A DNA stretch of 64,000 nt from NCBI GenBank assembly GCA_938015445.1, contig CALLPE010000012.1:23532-87531 (forward strand), in the 5' to 3' direction. The stretch comes from an uncultured Pirellulales bacterium. Its GTDB lineage: Bacteria > Planctomycetota > Planctomycetia > Pirellulales > Thermoguttaceae. Each line of letters starts with the position of its first letter. Position 1 is the stretch's first letter. Positions 1 through 9,343 of this stretch are shown here, piece after piece. Both the position numbers and the translations under genes were made by a program. The notes beneath the pieces are model-generated. The model did no database searches. It was not told the DNA's origin and worked only from the letters and a program-made list of their open reading frames with translations.

Positions 1-2352
1 GGCCGGCTGTCTCCCAGCGCCTGGTTGCTTCTGTCCGCTCGATTGCTCCTGGACGCCGGGCTGTTGTTGCCCGCCGGGTTGTTTGTTTTCTGCCGGCTGC
101 TTTTCCCCGCCACTTTGGTTGTTGGGCTGTTGGTCGCGCGGCAGTTGTTCGGGTTTCTGGGCCAACTGCCGCTCGTCCGGCTTCGTCCCCGGCTGTTGGG
201 GACCGGTTGCCGGCTCAGCACCTTGTTTTCCCGCGCCATCCTGATTGCCCATCTCGCCCTGTTTGTCTTGCTTAGCCAGCTCCTCTTGGCGATGACGGTT
301 TATTTCTTCTATCGCATCACCTGGGTTGGCTTGTGGATCGATCGGCTCGCGCCGGGCAGAAGGTTTTTCGTCCCTGGGCCAATCCTTGCCGTTTTCCGCC
401 GCCGGCTGCTGCCCCTGTTGCCGGTCGTCATGCGGCGATTGTTCTTGCGGCTGTTCCGGCTGAGGCTCTTCTGCGGCTTGACCCGGCTGCGATGGTTGCG
501 TCTTCTGCCCGTCGGCCGGCTGCTGTTCCTGCCCTGCGGTTGGCTGCTTTTCCGCATCGCCGGGTTGCTGCGGCTGCGGTTGCGGTTGTTGATCGCCCAG
601 GTCGTCTTGTTTATCGCCCATCTCGCCCGATCGGCCCTGCTGGCCGTCTGGCCGCCGCTGTTGGGACGGCTGCTGTTGTTGGCCGGGCTTTGTTTCGGCC
701 TGCTGCCGCTCAGACTCGACCGGGGCGATGATGATCCAGCGTCTCTCGGTGGTCGAAACGTTCGGCGCCGACTTTCCGCCGACTTCCTTGTTGTCCTCGG
801 CCTGGGCCCAGTATGCCACGCGGTCGCCGGCTTTGAGCTTCAGCTTCTGCGGCTCGAAGACCAACTGCCCCTGAAAATCGCCCTCGTGCGCCGGTTCGGA
901 GCTAGGCTTCTCCAGCAACGGCGCAAGCGGCAATTCGGCCTGGCCGCGCAGGGCACGAACCGCCACACGCCGCAGACCGAAATCCGGGTCGCGCGCCGCG
1001 ACCTTGATCGTCACACGTCCGTCCAGCGGCACGACGACCTCTGGCTGGGTCGGTTCGAGCAGCTCCACTTCTGGCGACAGGTCCGGCACGACTTCGATGG
1101 CATGACGGCTTGGCCAACGGTTGGAGTTGCGATTCCGGTCGATAAAACGCACTTGATAGGCCTCGAACTCCGGGCGTAGCGGATCGTCCTTGCTCAGCCG
1201 CAGCGTGAACCGGCCGCTGGCCTGCGTGCCCTTGACTTGCATGGGCAGACCGTGCCGCCCGTCGCAACCCAGGTCGATCTCCGCGCGAAGTATCTCCTGA
1301 TTGGCCGTGGCGTGGACAGTTACCTCGGTGCCTTCGATGGCCCTAATGTCGCCCTGCCGATACACGGTTCGATCGGCCAACTTGGTATAGGGCGGATAAC
1401 GATAGTCGATCGCCTCGACAACGATGGCCGGGGGGATCTGTACCACGACCTGATAATCTCTGGTCGTGCAGTCCCCGGCGGTGATCCGATACGAATAGTT
1501 CTGCTGCAATCCTAGGCTGCCCGGAGGCAATGTAGCGGTGTATGAGTCGCCCTGATCGGCCCGCTTCATGGGGACGGTCTGGTCGACGACCTGGCCATCT
1601 GCCGTGGAAAAGACCAGTAGCACCTGCTCATCTTGGCGATTGCCGCGCACAACCGCCGAGATGGACAGGAACTCGCCGTGGAAGCGCACCGCGTCGCCCG
1701 GCTCGACTTCGCTGATCGTCACCCGGGTAGGTGCTTGGATGTCGGCCCAGGGCAACAGCACTCGAGCGGCGGAGACCAGCGGGCTTTTCGGGGAGATGAT
1801 CAGATACAGGCAGAAGGCTGCCAGCACGCCGGCCAGCAGGTAACCAAGCCGAAATACCCGCGGCCAATCGACCACCGCTTCGACCTGCACCTGCGCCACC
1901 TCGGCGGCGGCGCGCTGTTGCAACGCTTGAAAGACAAGCGGCGCGACTTCTTCGGGCCGCCTGCGAAGCAACAAGAAGTTGATCAGCGTGTTCTTGATCG
2001 TCGGACGGCTGCGCTCAATAGTTTGGGCGGCATAGATGGGGTTTATCGGATAGCGGATAGCTGGCCAAACGCGCCGCCAACAATAGTAGCCTCCCGTTCC
2101 GACCAGAAGGGCAAACAGCGCCAACCGTCCCGGCGCGCCAAGTCCCCCCCGCACAACCCAGTGGTCCAGCACGGCGACGGCGAGCATGTAAGCCAGCAGA
2201 CCGACACAAAGCGTCAGCAGTCCGCCGAGCAGGTCCACCCATTTGACCTGTCGGCGCGCCTGGGCGACACGCTGTTCGACGAGCAATTCTGGTTGACCAG
2301 CCCCGGTCAGCAATGCTCTAGTATTGTCGCCGAGGGCGCTTCCGCTGGCCAT
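1..2352 (-). CDS. DUF4175-like membrane protein with Gln/Pro-rich tail (3' end cut by window)
   Basis: Reading the minus strand from the ATG at 2352 gives 784 codons with no stop before the window edge, so the C terminus is missing. An SD-like GGAGA lies 7 nt before this ATG. Two hydrophobic segments lie at about residues 35-60 and 70-90 and a third near 165-185. They are followed by an extracytoplasmic beta-rich part with motifs such as YRYPPYT, and then about 250 residues rich in Gln, Pro, Gly, Glu and Lys. This layout matches large planctomycete proteins related to DUF4175/TIGR02302, whose function is unknown. The Gln-rich part produces a long Leu/Arg-rich open frame on the other strand, which is a shadow. 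The membrane topology is inferred; the family link is from memory of the domain layout. Confidence 0.75.
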   Translation of the reverse strand, partial: MASGSALGDNTRALLTGAGQPELLVEQRVAQARRQVKWVDLLGGLLTLCVGLLAYMLAVAVLDHWVVRGGLGAPGRLALFALLVGTGGYYCWRRVWPAIRYPINPIYAAQTIERSRPTIKNTLINFLLLRRRPEEVAPLVFQALQQRAAAEVAQVQVEAVVDWPRVFRLGYLLAGVLAAFCLYLIISPKSPLVSAARVLLPWADIQAPTRVTISEVEPGDAVRFHGEFLSISAVVRGNRQDEQVLLVFSTADGQVVDQTVPMKRADQGDSYTATLPPGSLGLQQNYSYRITAGDCTTRDYQVVVQIPPAIVVEAIDYRYPPYTKLADRTVYRQGDIRAIEGTEVTVHATANQEILRAEIDLGCDGRHGLPMQVKGTQASGRFTLRLSKDDPLRPEFEAYQVRFIDRNRNSNRWPSRHAIEVVPDLSPEVELLEPTQPEVVVPLDGRVTIKVAARDPDFGLRRVAVRALRGQAELPLAPLLEKPSSEPAHEGDFQGQLVFEPQKLKLKAGDRVAYWAQAEDNKEVGGKSAPNVSTTERRWIIIAPVESERQQAETKPGQQQQPSQQRRPDGQQGRSGEMGDKQDDLGDQQPQPQPQQPGDAEKQPTAGQEQQPADGQKTQPSQPGQAAEEPQPEQPQEQSPHDDRQQGQQPAAENGKDWPRDEKPSARREPIDPQANPGDAIEEINRHRQEELAKQDKQGEMGNQDGAGKQGAEPATGPQQPGTKPDERQLAQKPEQLPRDQQPNNQSGGEKQPAENKQPGGQQQPGVQEQSSGQKQPGAGRQPA

Positions 2353-2879
2353 GTGCTGTTCTCCGAAGACGTTTATCTGTAACGCTTTGCGCCATGCACA
2401 ATCGCGGCCGAACAGGCCGGCAATGGCATCAGCCGGATTATTCTGACTGGTCTACTTGTAACCGCAAACGGGTTTCTGCTGTGATCACTGCGCTATGGTT
2501 CGGCAGGAGCGCACACTGCCAGCGTGCCGCGTACCTGCCACGTCTACCTACAATTATAGACGCAGAGGGCGGTTTTTTGATTCCCGCGCGTGAGCGATTT
2601 CGTGTTTTTCGTCCCTTTCGACTCATCGCAAGTTACTTCACTGGCTGCCCAATCTCCCAATACTGCCCAGTATCGTCGGCGGGCATCGCACCATGCCGGG
2701 CAGGCTTTCGCTCGGCGCGAGAAAATCGGTTACAATGATAAAAGCCGATGCGGCGTCCACTGGGCCAGCGGTCAACCGGCAATTGCGTGCGACCGGCGCG
2801 CTGCCACCGGAGTGCTTCCCGGCAGCACAACTCGCAGGGGCATTAAAGCTGGCCTAGCGCGATGATTGGAGGATTCTCG
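2353..2879. other. Divergent intergenic region, no gene seen
   Basis: This 527-base gap separates the divergently read membrane protein and HEAT protein, so it should hold both promoters. I found no convincing coding frame. A weak stem (CGTCTA at 2541-2546 with TAGACG at 2557-2562) is followed ten bases later by six T residues at 2573-2578. It is too far from the T run to be called a standard terminator. Confidence 0.5.
2868..2872 (+). promoter_or_regulatory. RBS that decides a GTG start
   Basis: GGAGG lies 7 nt before the GTG at 2880. The in-frame ATG at 2862 has no SD and would place this SD inside the gene, so the GTG is preferred. The GTG also gives a compact signal peptide. Confidence 0.75.
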
Positions 2880-4361
2880 GTGCGCGTAAGTTTTGCGAGC
2901 ATCTGCTTTGGGGTCGGCATGGCGGCGTGGCTGTGTATGGCCGTGGTGCCGCAGCCGGCGCTAGCCCAACCTCCGCCGTCTAAGCTGGCCCCAATTCTCA
3001 AGGATATGACTCAGCAGGGGCCACAATTCTCGGCCCAAGAGCTGCACGAAATGGGCCTGGAAGGCCTGCGCATGCTGCTGGACTGGTTCTTCCCTGAGAC
3101 CGCCAAGCCGGTGACACGCGAGCCACCCAGCCAGATGGTCTTGGAGCTGGTTTCGCAACTGGCCGACGACAGTTTCCGACTGCGCGAAGAGGCGGCCGAG
3201 AAGCTCTATCAGCTCGGCAGCGCCGCTCACACAGCCTTGCTGAAGGCCGCCGAGAGTAACGACGCTGAAGTGCGCTGGCGGGCCACGCGGATTCTGCGCC
3301 GCTGGCAGATGGAGCGCGAGCAGGACATGGCGCGCTACGGGCCGGCACTGGCCGTGTATCTATCGGGAATAAAAGACAAGCAGCGATTGGAGGAACTGGC
3401 GGTCCGCGTGCGATCGGTGTTGGAGCATTCCAATGGGCCGCCATCAGGCGGTCGGGCGACGCTTGTCTCCCCGTTTTTCGCCGTGCTGGCAGATCCGGAG
3501 AACGCGCCTCTGGCCGCGCGACTGAAGCCGCTTTTAGACCACCCAAACCCGCAAGTGCCAGTTTACGTGCTCAACATGTTGGCCAACTACGCCGGCCGGT
3601 ACAAAGATTGCCCTCCGCTGTTGCTGGATGCCCTGGATGCTAGCCGCACGGAACTTATTTTGGCCGCCATTGGAGCGGCGGGTCATGTTCCCTTGGGCGG
3701 CACGGAGGAAGAAGTCAAGCGGCGGCTGACGCGGATATTCCACGGCGAGGACGAAACGCTCAAGTTCCAGGTCTCGCGCGTGCTATGGTCGCGTTTCGAC
3801 GACCGCCAAGCGCTGGAGCACTTGTTAGCGCAGGTCAAGAAAAGCAGCAACGAGGATATGTCCCGGCGGTACGAGGCCATCGGCATGTTGCGCGACTCGC
3901 GCAGCCGCAACAAACTGCTGGACGCGGAAACGGTCAAAAAGTTCGTGGAACTGATGGACCCGAAGGACCAGAACTTGCGGCTGATGGTCGCCGAGACCCT
4001 GGCTTGGTACGGCGGGGAAGAAGTGGTGCGCGCGTTGATCGCGATGATGGGCGACACATATCAGCCCGTCGCCCAACTGGCCCAGCGCAAACTGCTGGAA
4101 CAGCCCGACAAGGAAATGGTTCGGCGACTGCTGGCGTCCGCTTTGGAGGAAGCAAAGAAAACCGAAGCCAAGCTGGCGGCCGAAGGCAACCCTAACCCCG
4201 TGGCTATCGCCCGCCAACAAGCGCTGCAAAAACACATCGAGGGGTTACTGAAGCTGCTGGGAAAGCCCCAAGGCGATTCGGTCAAATCCGCCCAGCCGAG
4301 CGCGGCGTCGCGGCTGCGGGTCGTGCACCCGGAGGGAACGGGTCGTGACCCGGTCGAGTAG
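2880..4361 (+). CDS. Exported HEAT-repeat protein
   Basis: The 493-residue product begins with a clear signal peptide (basic start, hydrophobic core with VGMAAWLCMAVV, cleavage near PALA-QP). It then carries repeated helical pairs of HEAT type (for example the stretches around LVSQLADDSFRLREEAAEK, LKPLLDHPNPQV and LRLMVAETLAWYGGEEV) across most of its length. HEAT repeats are protein-binding scaffolds, so an envelope scaffold role is likely but the partner is unknown. The C terminus (about 60 residues) is basic and low in complexity. It stands alone between a divergent membrane protein and cheB. No catalytic motif was seen. Confidence 0.8.
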   Translation: MRVSFASICFGVGMAAWLCMAVVPQPALAQPPPSKLAPILKDMTQQGPQFSAQELHEMGLEGLRMLLDWFFPETAKPVTREPPSQMVLELVSQLADDSFRLREEAAEKLYQLGSAAHTALLKAAESNDAEVRWRATRILRRWQMEREQDMARYGPALAVYLSGIKDKQRLEELAVRVRSVLEHSNGPPSGGRATLVSPFFAVLADPENAPLAARLKPLLDHPNPQVPVYVLNMLANYAGRYKDCPPLLLDALDASRTELILAAIGAAGHVPLGGTEEEVKRRLTRIFHGEDETLKFQVSRVLWSRFDDRQALEHLLAQVKKSSNEDMSRRYEAIGMLRDSRSRNKLLDAETVKKFVELMDPKDQNLRLMVAETLAWYGGEEVVRALIAMMGDTYQPVAQLAQRKLLEQPDKEMVRRLLASALEEAKKTEAKLAAEGNPNPVAIARQQALQKHIEGLLKLLGKPQGDSVKSAQPSAASRLRVVHPEGTGRDPVE

Positions 4362-4682
4362 AACATCCCTCCCACTGAAGTACGACGCCAGAGTAGTTCC
4401 CAGCTTCATGCCTGGGCGGGCGGTTTTCCGCCTGTAGCAATTGCACCGCTGGAAAGGGGGTGTCCGCACGTGTTGTGTAATCGTTGCGCGCGGCGCTCGA
4501 ACCGGCATATTCACATTATGAGGTAGATTTCGGCAGGAGTTCATGGCGAGGTTTCCGGCAACCGCTAAACGACTGCGCCGAGCCGGCGCACGCCAATCTG
4601 CCCACCGCAACTGCAAGGCGATTGTGCGAGAAAATTGTCTCAGGCTCATGATGAGCAGCACATCATTGGCGAGCACGACATC
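4362..4682. other. Intergenic gap upstream of cheB
   Basis: I see no gene here. A small hairpin, GGCGG (4419-4423), TTTT, CCGCC (4428-4432), lies about 60 bases after the HEAT gene stop. It has no following T run, so terminator function is doubtful. The cheB promoter should lie in this gap. Confidence 0.4.
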
Positions 4683-5792
4683 ATGGCGAGTAAGACGATT
4701 CGAGTGCTGGTAGTTGACGACTCGGCCGTTTTCCGGCAGATCATCAGCGACATCATCAACGCCGAAGAGGACATGAAGGTGGTCGCCACGGCGGCCGATG
4801 GCCTTCAGGCGCTGGAGATGCTCGAGCGGGTGTATCCGGACGTGATAACGCTCGACGTGCAAATGCCGCGGATGGACGGCCTGGCCACGCTGGACGCGAT
4901 ACTGTCGCGTCGGGCCGTGCCGGTGCTCATGGTCAGCTCGCTGACCAAGCTGGGGGCGAACATTACCTTCGACGCCTTGGAACGCGGCGCTTTGGACTAC
5001 GTGGCCAAACCCAGCTACGGCGCCGACGCCCGCGCCGGACTGCGCGACGAGCTGGTGCGCAAGCTGCGTGCGGTGGCGGGACTAGACGTGCGGCGAATCC
5101 TAGACATCCGGGCCGAACGCAAACGCCGCCGCGCGGAACGTCCCGCCGAGCCGCCCCCGAAAACAATCTCTGAAACAGAGTGCACCGAACTGGCCGACAA
5201 ATGCATCGCCTTGGGTATTTCCACTGGCGGCCCGCCGGCGCTGACGGTGTTATTCGAGAAATTGCGGCCTCCCATGCCACCGATGGTGGTCGTGCAACAC
5301 ATGCCCCCCAACTTCACTAAGCCCCTGGCGTGGCGGCTGGATTCCATCTCGGCGCTTTGCATCCGGGAAGCCGAAGGTGGCGAGGTTCTCAAGCCCAACC
5401 ACGTGCTGATCGCGCCGGGCGGCAAACATTTGAAGCTGCTGCGAGCCGGTAACTCGGCGCGAACCGTGCTGGACGACGGCCCGCCAGTCAGCGGACACAA
5501 ACCATCGGTCGATGTACTGATGACCTCTGCCGCCGCGATCTTCGGCCCGCGATGTTTAGGGGTCATCATGACCGGCATGGGACGCGATGGGGCCGACGGA
5601 TGCCGAGCGATCCGCCAGGCCGGAGGCTATGTGTTGGGGCAGGACGAAGCCACTTCGGACGTTTATGGCATGAACAAAGTCGCCTTTGTGGAAGGAAATG
5701 TGGACCGGCAGTTCGCCCTCCCCAGCGGCGCAGCGGTAATCACCCAATACGTCCGACAGTGGCTCCGCCAACCCGTGGCCGCTCAGTGCTGA
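4683..5792 (+). CDS. cheB: Chemotaxis response regulator protein-glutamate methylesterase CheB
   Basis: CheB removes methyl groups from (and deamidates) glutamates on chemoreceptors in the cytoplasm when phosphorylated by CheA. The 369-residue product has an N-terminal receiver domain with acidic pair D12/D13, phospho-acceptor D58, S85 and K109. After a charged linker (about 140-165) comes the esterase domain with catalytic S180 (GISTGG), H206 (VVQHMP) and D302 (GMGRDG). The spacing S-H 26 and H-D 96 equals that of the enteric enzyme. I chose the ATG at 4683 because it directly precedes the receiver domain; an upstream in-frame TTG at 4635 adds only an unconserved tail. No other chemotaxis gene is nearby, so this cheB is an orphan here. 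It converges with the next gene with a 15-base gap. Confidence 0.95.
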   Translation: MASKTIRVLVVDDSAVFRQIISDIINAEEDMKVVATAADGLQALEMLERVYPDVITLDVQMPRMDGLATLDAILSRRAVPVLMVSSLTKLGANITFDALERGALDYVAKPSYGADARAGLRDELVRKLRAVAGLDVRRILDIRAERKRRRAERPAEPPPKTISETECTELADKCIALGISTGGPPALTVLFEKLRPPMPPMVVVQHMPPNFTKPLAWRLDSISALCIREAEGGEVLKPNHVLIAPGGKHLKLLRAGNSARTVLDDGPPVSGHKPSVDVLMTSAAAIFGPRCLGVIMTGMGRDGADGCRAIRQAGGYVLGQDEATSDVYGMNKVAFVEGNVDRQFALPSGAAVITQYVRQWLRQPVAAQC

Positions 5793-5807
5793 TCGTCGGT
5801 GCGGCAT

Positions 5808-8801
5808 TTACCACTTCGGCCGCCGTCGCCACATTCGACCGACCAATAGCGCCGCTCCTGCCAAAGCCAGCAGCGAGATAGCCGCAGGCTCGGGCACCAA
5901 AGCGATTTGGTTTGCGCCTTGGAAGTTGTAGTCGATCCAATAGCCATCGGGCAGGTGGCGCACTTCGGCGAACTGCTCGCCAACTAATGTGCCATAGGTG
6001 GCAAACACGTAAGCTGGTCCAGTTGGCGTGCCGCTAACGCGGAACTCCACCGCCGCCGTACTGATGTCCAGCGTCGATTCGACCAGCAGATGATCGACCG
6101 GCTGGGGCAGTGCGGGATCGAGCTCGATTAGCAGCGTACCTGCCAACTGCACATCGCCCCGGATAGAAAACTTGCCGATCGACATTCCCGGCGAGAGCAT
6201 CCCGCCCGGCTGAACCATCACATCACTATCGGTGCGGCCAAATCCGCCGAGCGTTGCTCCGGGCCTGACGGTGTAGGTTCCTGCGCCGGAGTGCACGCCG
6301 TTAAGCAACAAAGTGCCCTGCTTTACCGTGGTCGGGCCGGCATAGGCGAGCCTACCGGAGAGCGTCAGCACGCCGTCGTTTGCTTTGGTCAGTCCGCCGC
6401 TGCCAGATATGGCGCCGGCAAACTCTCCGCTGCCGACGGTCAATAGCCCTGCCCCCAACAGGACATCTCCGCCTATCGGTCCTCCGCCGGCAAGCGTAGC
6501 AATTGTTTGCTGATAGCCTCCTAAGTCCAACGCTGCGCCGGCCGTGTTGGACAACAGCACCGTGGTGTCCGTAGGCAGGGCTTGGTTTGCGTCCAATTTT
6601 AGGACGCCCTCTTTGATGAGCGTCGGCCCCTTGTAGGTGTTCGAGCCCGACAAAAGCAGTGTTTTCCCATGTCCGAGTTTCGTCAGCGATCCATCGCCCG
6701 AGAGCGAACCGGCAAACATGCCGCCACAGACGGAAAGCCCGGCACCGCCCAGCAGCACGTTGCCACCGGCCGGGCCGCCGCCTTGCAGTGAGTCGATAGT
6801 CTGCCCGTAGCCGTCCAGATCAAGCACAACGGCGGGCGAGTTGGCCAGCACTACGCTGGTACCCGACGGCAAGGCCCCCACCGCACCGGTCCGCAATGTG
6901 CCGCCGTCGATGCGCGTCGAGCCGGTGTAGTAGTTGTAGCCGCTGAGCGTCAGCTCGCCGAGGCCGACTTTTCGCAGCGAGCCACCCAAGCCGTATATCG
7001 AACCGGCGTACGAGCCGCCGGCCACGGTAAGTTCAGCGCTACCCAGCAACACGTTGCCGCCGCTGGGGCCGCCGCCGGCGAGAGACATGATCGTTTGCGA
7101 GTACCCGTTCAAATCCAGTGCCACACCCGCCGCATTTGCCAGGCTGACAGCCGAGACGCCTGGCAAAGCGCCCACTGCCCCGAGCCGCAGCGTGCCGCCG
7201 TCAATAAGCGTCGCACCGCTGTAGGTGTTGGCGCCAGAGAGCACCAACGTGCCGGAACCGACCTTGCGCAGCGAGCCACCTGCGCCGGATATCACCCCGG
7301 CGAATGAACCGCTGCCGACGGTAAGCTGTGCGCTGCCTAGCGCTACATTGCCCCCGCTGGAACCGCCGCCATTGAGCGAAGCGATGGTTTGCCAATAGCC
7401 GTCCAGGTCCAGCACCGCACCGGCAGCGTTTTCTAGCGTAAGGCTAGTCCCCGACGGCAACGCCCCTGGTGCGCCAAGCCGCAGCGTCCCGCCTTCGATC
7501 AGCGTGGAACCTGTGTACGTGTTGGCCCCCGACAGCACCAACGTGCCGGCGCCAACTTTGCGCAGCGAACCACTTGCGCCGGAGATCACTCCAGCATAAG
7601 AACCGCCGCCCACAGTAAGCTGTGCGCTGCCTAGCGCCACATTTCCCCCGCTGGAGCCGCCGCCATTGAGTGAGGCGAGGCTGTGCGAGTATCCGTTCAA
7701 GTCGAGCATTGCTCCCGATACATTGGCCAACGTGACGTTGGTATTGGCAGGCAGTGCGCCGCTGGCGCCGAGCCGGAGCGTGCCAGATTGAATGGTTGTT
7801 GCCCCTTGATAGTTGTTTGCGCCCGAAGAAAGCACCACCGTGCCGGAACCGGTCTTGGTCACGCCGCCTGTACCGGTAATCTGACCGGTGAAGTTGACCG
7901 TGCTCGTGCCGGCGGCGGTCAAGTTGGCGCTCAAGTCCAGGATGAGCGTCCCGGTGAAGCTCGACGAGCCTGTAGCGTGACTTCCGCCGATAGTGGCGTT
8001 TACGTTTCGGCTCGGATAACTGCGCACGCGCAGATTCTTGTCCACGGATATGCCGGATACATCGGCCAGCAGACGTGCGTTGGCCCCGTCGGTCGTCCAT
8101 TGGTCGCCGCCGATGTTGACCGTGGCGGTGCTTTGCCCCAGAGCGCCGCTGTGGCGCAACAGAAGGGTGCCTTGCCGCAGGTAGAACGGGCCGGTGGTCG
8201 AGCTGGACACGTCGATACGCACTGCGCCGGTGTCTTCGGCGGTGGGGTTGACCGAGCTGATCGTCGGGCCGTACGAGCCGATGAATCCGCTGCTGGGAGA
8301 TGCCAGCACCAGCGTCGCACCGCTGGCGGTGTGGATGTTCTGGCTGGCGCCGAGCAACTCGATTTGCGGGTAGATGGTGATCACGCCCGCTCCGCCGGTG
8401 GCATAACAATACATGGCGTTGTAAGAAAAGTGCGTAACGGAATTGAACCTCAGCGGGTCTTCCACATACACCGTCCACCCTGTGTAGTTGAAAACCAACT
8501 GCCCCAGGCCGTTGGACATACTGGCGTTCTGGATGGGCATGCCCATGTTCGTCGGATCGTTGAAAATGGCCCGTTCGTCGGGATCGTCGGGATAGCGTGC
8601 GGAGGGGCCAAGCCAATTGGTGGTGGCGCTCCAGTTGCCATTGCCCTGAGCAGCCGGCCTGTTCCAAGTGAAATCGTCAGTCTGCGAGTTGGCGACCTGT
8701 ATCGTCGCCGCCAGCAAAAGACATGCTCCGGCCAACGAGATTAAATGCCGCATTGCTTTGCCGATGTTCGCACACAATTCATCACTGCGCCGCGTTTTCA
8801 T
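5808..8801 (-). CDS. Autotransporter-type beta-repeat protein with PEP-CTERM anchor
   Basis: The 997-residue protein has a signal peptide whose hydrophobic core begins about 16 residues in (MRHLISLAGACLLLAATIQV). A region follows that is like planctomycete and verrucomicrobial surface proteins, then five near-identical 98-residue passenger-associated repeats plus a partial sixth. The C terminus is a PEP-CTERM sorting signal: VPEP, a hydrophobic helix, then an RMWRRR-type basic end. There is no beta-barrel translocator domain, so despite the repeats it is not a classical autotransporter. PEP-CTERM proteins are normally processed by an exosortase, which is not in the window. The start at 8801 has GGGGAG six bases upstream; an alternative ATG at 8753 starts directly at the signal peptide. 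It is probably a cell-surface or matrix protein. Confidence 0.85.
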   Translation of the reverse strand: MKTRRSDELCANIGKAMRHLISLAGACLLLAATIQVANSQTDDFTWNRPAAQGNGNWSATTNWLGPSARYPDDPDERAIFNDPTNMGMPIQNASMSNGLGQLVFNYTGWTVYVEDPLRFNSVTHFSYNAMYCYATGGAGVITIYPQIELLGASQNIHTASGATLVLASPSSGFIGSYGPTISSVNPTAEDTGAVRIDVSSSTTGPFYLRQGTLLLRHSGALGQSTATVNIGGDQWTTDGANARLLADVSGISVDKNLRVRSYPSRNVNATIGGSHATGSSSFTGTLILDLSANLTAAGTSTVNFTGQITGTGGVTKTGSGTVVLSSGANNYQGATTIQSGTLRLGASGALPANTNVTLANVSGAMLDLNGYSHSLASLNGGGSSGGNVALGSAQLTVGGGSYAGVISGASGSLRKVGAGTLVLSGANTYTGSTLIEGGTLRLGAPGALPSGTSLTLENAAGAVLDLDGYWQTIASLNGGGSSGGNVALGSAQLTVGSGSFAGVISGAGGSLRKVGSGTLVLSGANTYSGATLIDGGTLRLGAVGALPGVSAVSLANAAGVALDLNGYSQTIMSLAGGGPSGGNVLLGSAELTVAGGSYAGSIYGLGGSLRKVGLGELTLSGYNYYTGSTRIDGGTLRTGAVGALPSGTSVVLANSPAVVLDLDGYGQTIDSLQGGGPAGGNVLLGGAGLSVCGGMFAGSLSGDGSLTKLGHGKTLLLSGSNTYKGPTLIKEGVLKLDANQALPTDTTVLLSNTAGAALDLGGYQQTIATLAGGGPIGGDVLLGAGLLTVGSGEFAGAISGSGGLTKANDGVLTLSGRLAYAGPTTVKQGTLLLNGVHSGAGTYTVRPGATLGGFGRTDSDVMVQPGGMLSPGMSIGKFSIRGDVQLAGTLLIELDPALPQPVDHLLVESTLDISTAAVEFRVSGTPTGPAYVFATYGTLVGEQFAEVRHLPDGYWIDYNFQGANQIALVPEPAAISLLALAGAALLVGRMWRRRPKW
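6396..7868 (-). repeat. Five tandem 294-bp coding repeats (passenger-associated repeats)
   Basis: The segment codes for five copies of a 98-residue unit containing G[ST]L.K.G.GTL.LSG, GGTLRLGA.GALP and LDL.GY.QTI.SL.GGG. The landmark encoding SLRKVG recurs at about 6965, 7259 and 7553, exactly 294 bp apart. Units 2 to 4 are most alike, which suggests recent duplication or gene conversion; units 5 and 6 have diverged. Confidence 0.9.
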
Positions 8802-8964
8802 GGCAGCTCCCCCTGTAACGACACCCCCAGCAGCCGATTTCAAAGCATATCTGCATGCGTCCGCGCATCGGTGTGTCCAGCGTTGCGTGCAGCCTTTAGC
8901 TAGCCTCCGGCAAAAAGTCATTGGCCGAAAGTTCGCTGGCTGTCCTCACCGAGCAAGAAATCGA

Positions 8965-9019
8965 AAAAGGTCGTTCGCTCGCCCCGGCACGATGCGCCGG
9001 ACCAAGCGGACGACCTTTT
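8965..9019. terminator. Strong bidirectional terminator-like hairpin in a divergent gap
   Basis: AAAAGGTCGTTCGCT (8965-8979) pairs with AGCGGACGACCTTTT (9005-9019): 15 pairs with a single T-G wobble. An inner stem pairs CCGGC (8984-8988) with GCCGG (8996-9000). The arms end in T runs on both strands, as in intrinsic terminators. It lies upstream of both flanking genes rather than downstream. It would therefore act as an attenuator in a leader, or end an unannotated small transcript. Confidence 0.6.
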
Positions 9020-9170
9020 CCCGTAACCCGCTGCCTACTACCTTACTGTAAGACCGACCGCGACGTATCGTATCCGTGCGCTTTCGGGCTGGCGCCTTCG
9101 CCACTCACCCTACGCGCCCGGCAATCCACCAGCGGCCGCAGATAGTCATTTATCGTGACCACCGAATATA

Positions 9171-9192
9171 TATACACAAACTTGTGTATAAT
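9171..9192 (+). promoter_or_regulatory. Operator-like palindrome overlapping a TATAAT box
   Basis: TATACACAA (9171-9179) and TTGTGTATA (9182-9190) form a perfect 9-bp inverted repeat with a 2-base centre. A consensus -10 hexamer TATAAT occupies 9187-9192, overlapping the right arm. No good -35 box lies at 16-18 bases. The arrangement fits a promoter blocked or activated by a dimeric regulator, reading toward the gene at 9344; a minus-strand role is also possible. Confidence 0.45.
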
Positions 9193-9343
9193 TGCAAACA
9201 TCTTGCCTTTCAATTCCGTTGCGGAATGCAGTGCCCATCGCCATACTGGCTATTATGGTTCTTGTTGGCAGCCACGCCTGACCAACTAGTCCGCCAGGCA
9301 ACCTCTTGATATCCTCACGAACCCCAAATGCAGGACTAATCAA

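Noticed and set aside
25..1179. 384-codon Leu/Arg-rich open frame on the plus strand
   Set aside because: It is exactly antisense to the Gln/Pro-rich tail of the minus-strand DUF4175-like protein; CAG/CCG codons read backwards give Leu/Arg/Gly and few stops.
7683..8744. 353-codon plus-strand frame
   Set aside because: It is antisense to the PEP-CTERM repeat protein and its composition (Val/Ala/Arg/Gln rich without domains) follows from the repeat codons.
8802..8921. 40-residue N-terminal extension of the PEP-CTERM protein
   Set aside because: GGGGAG six bases before the ATG at 8801 fixes the start; the upstream frame is Cys/Arg rich and unlike a leader.
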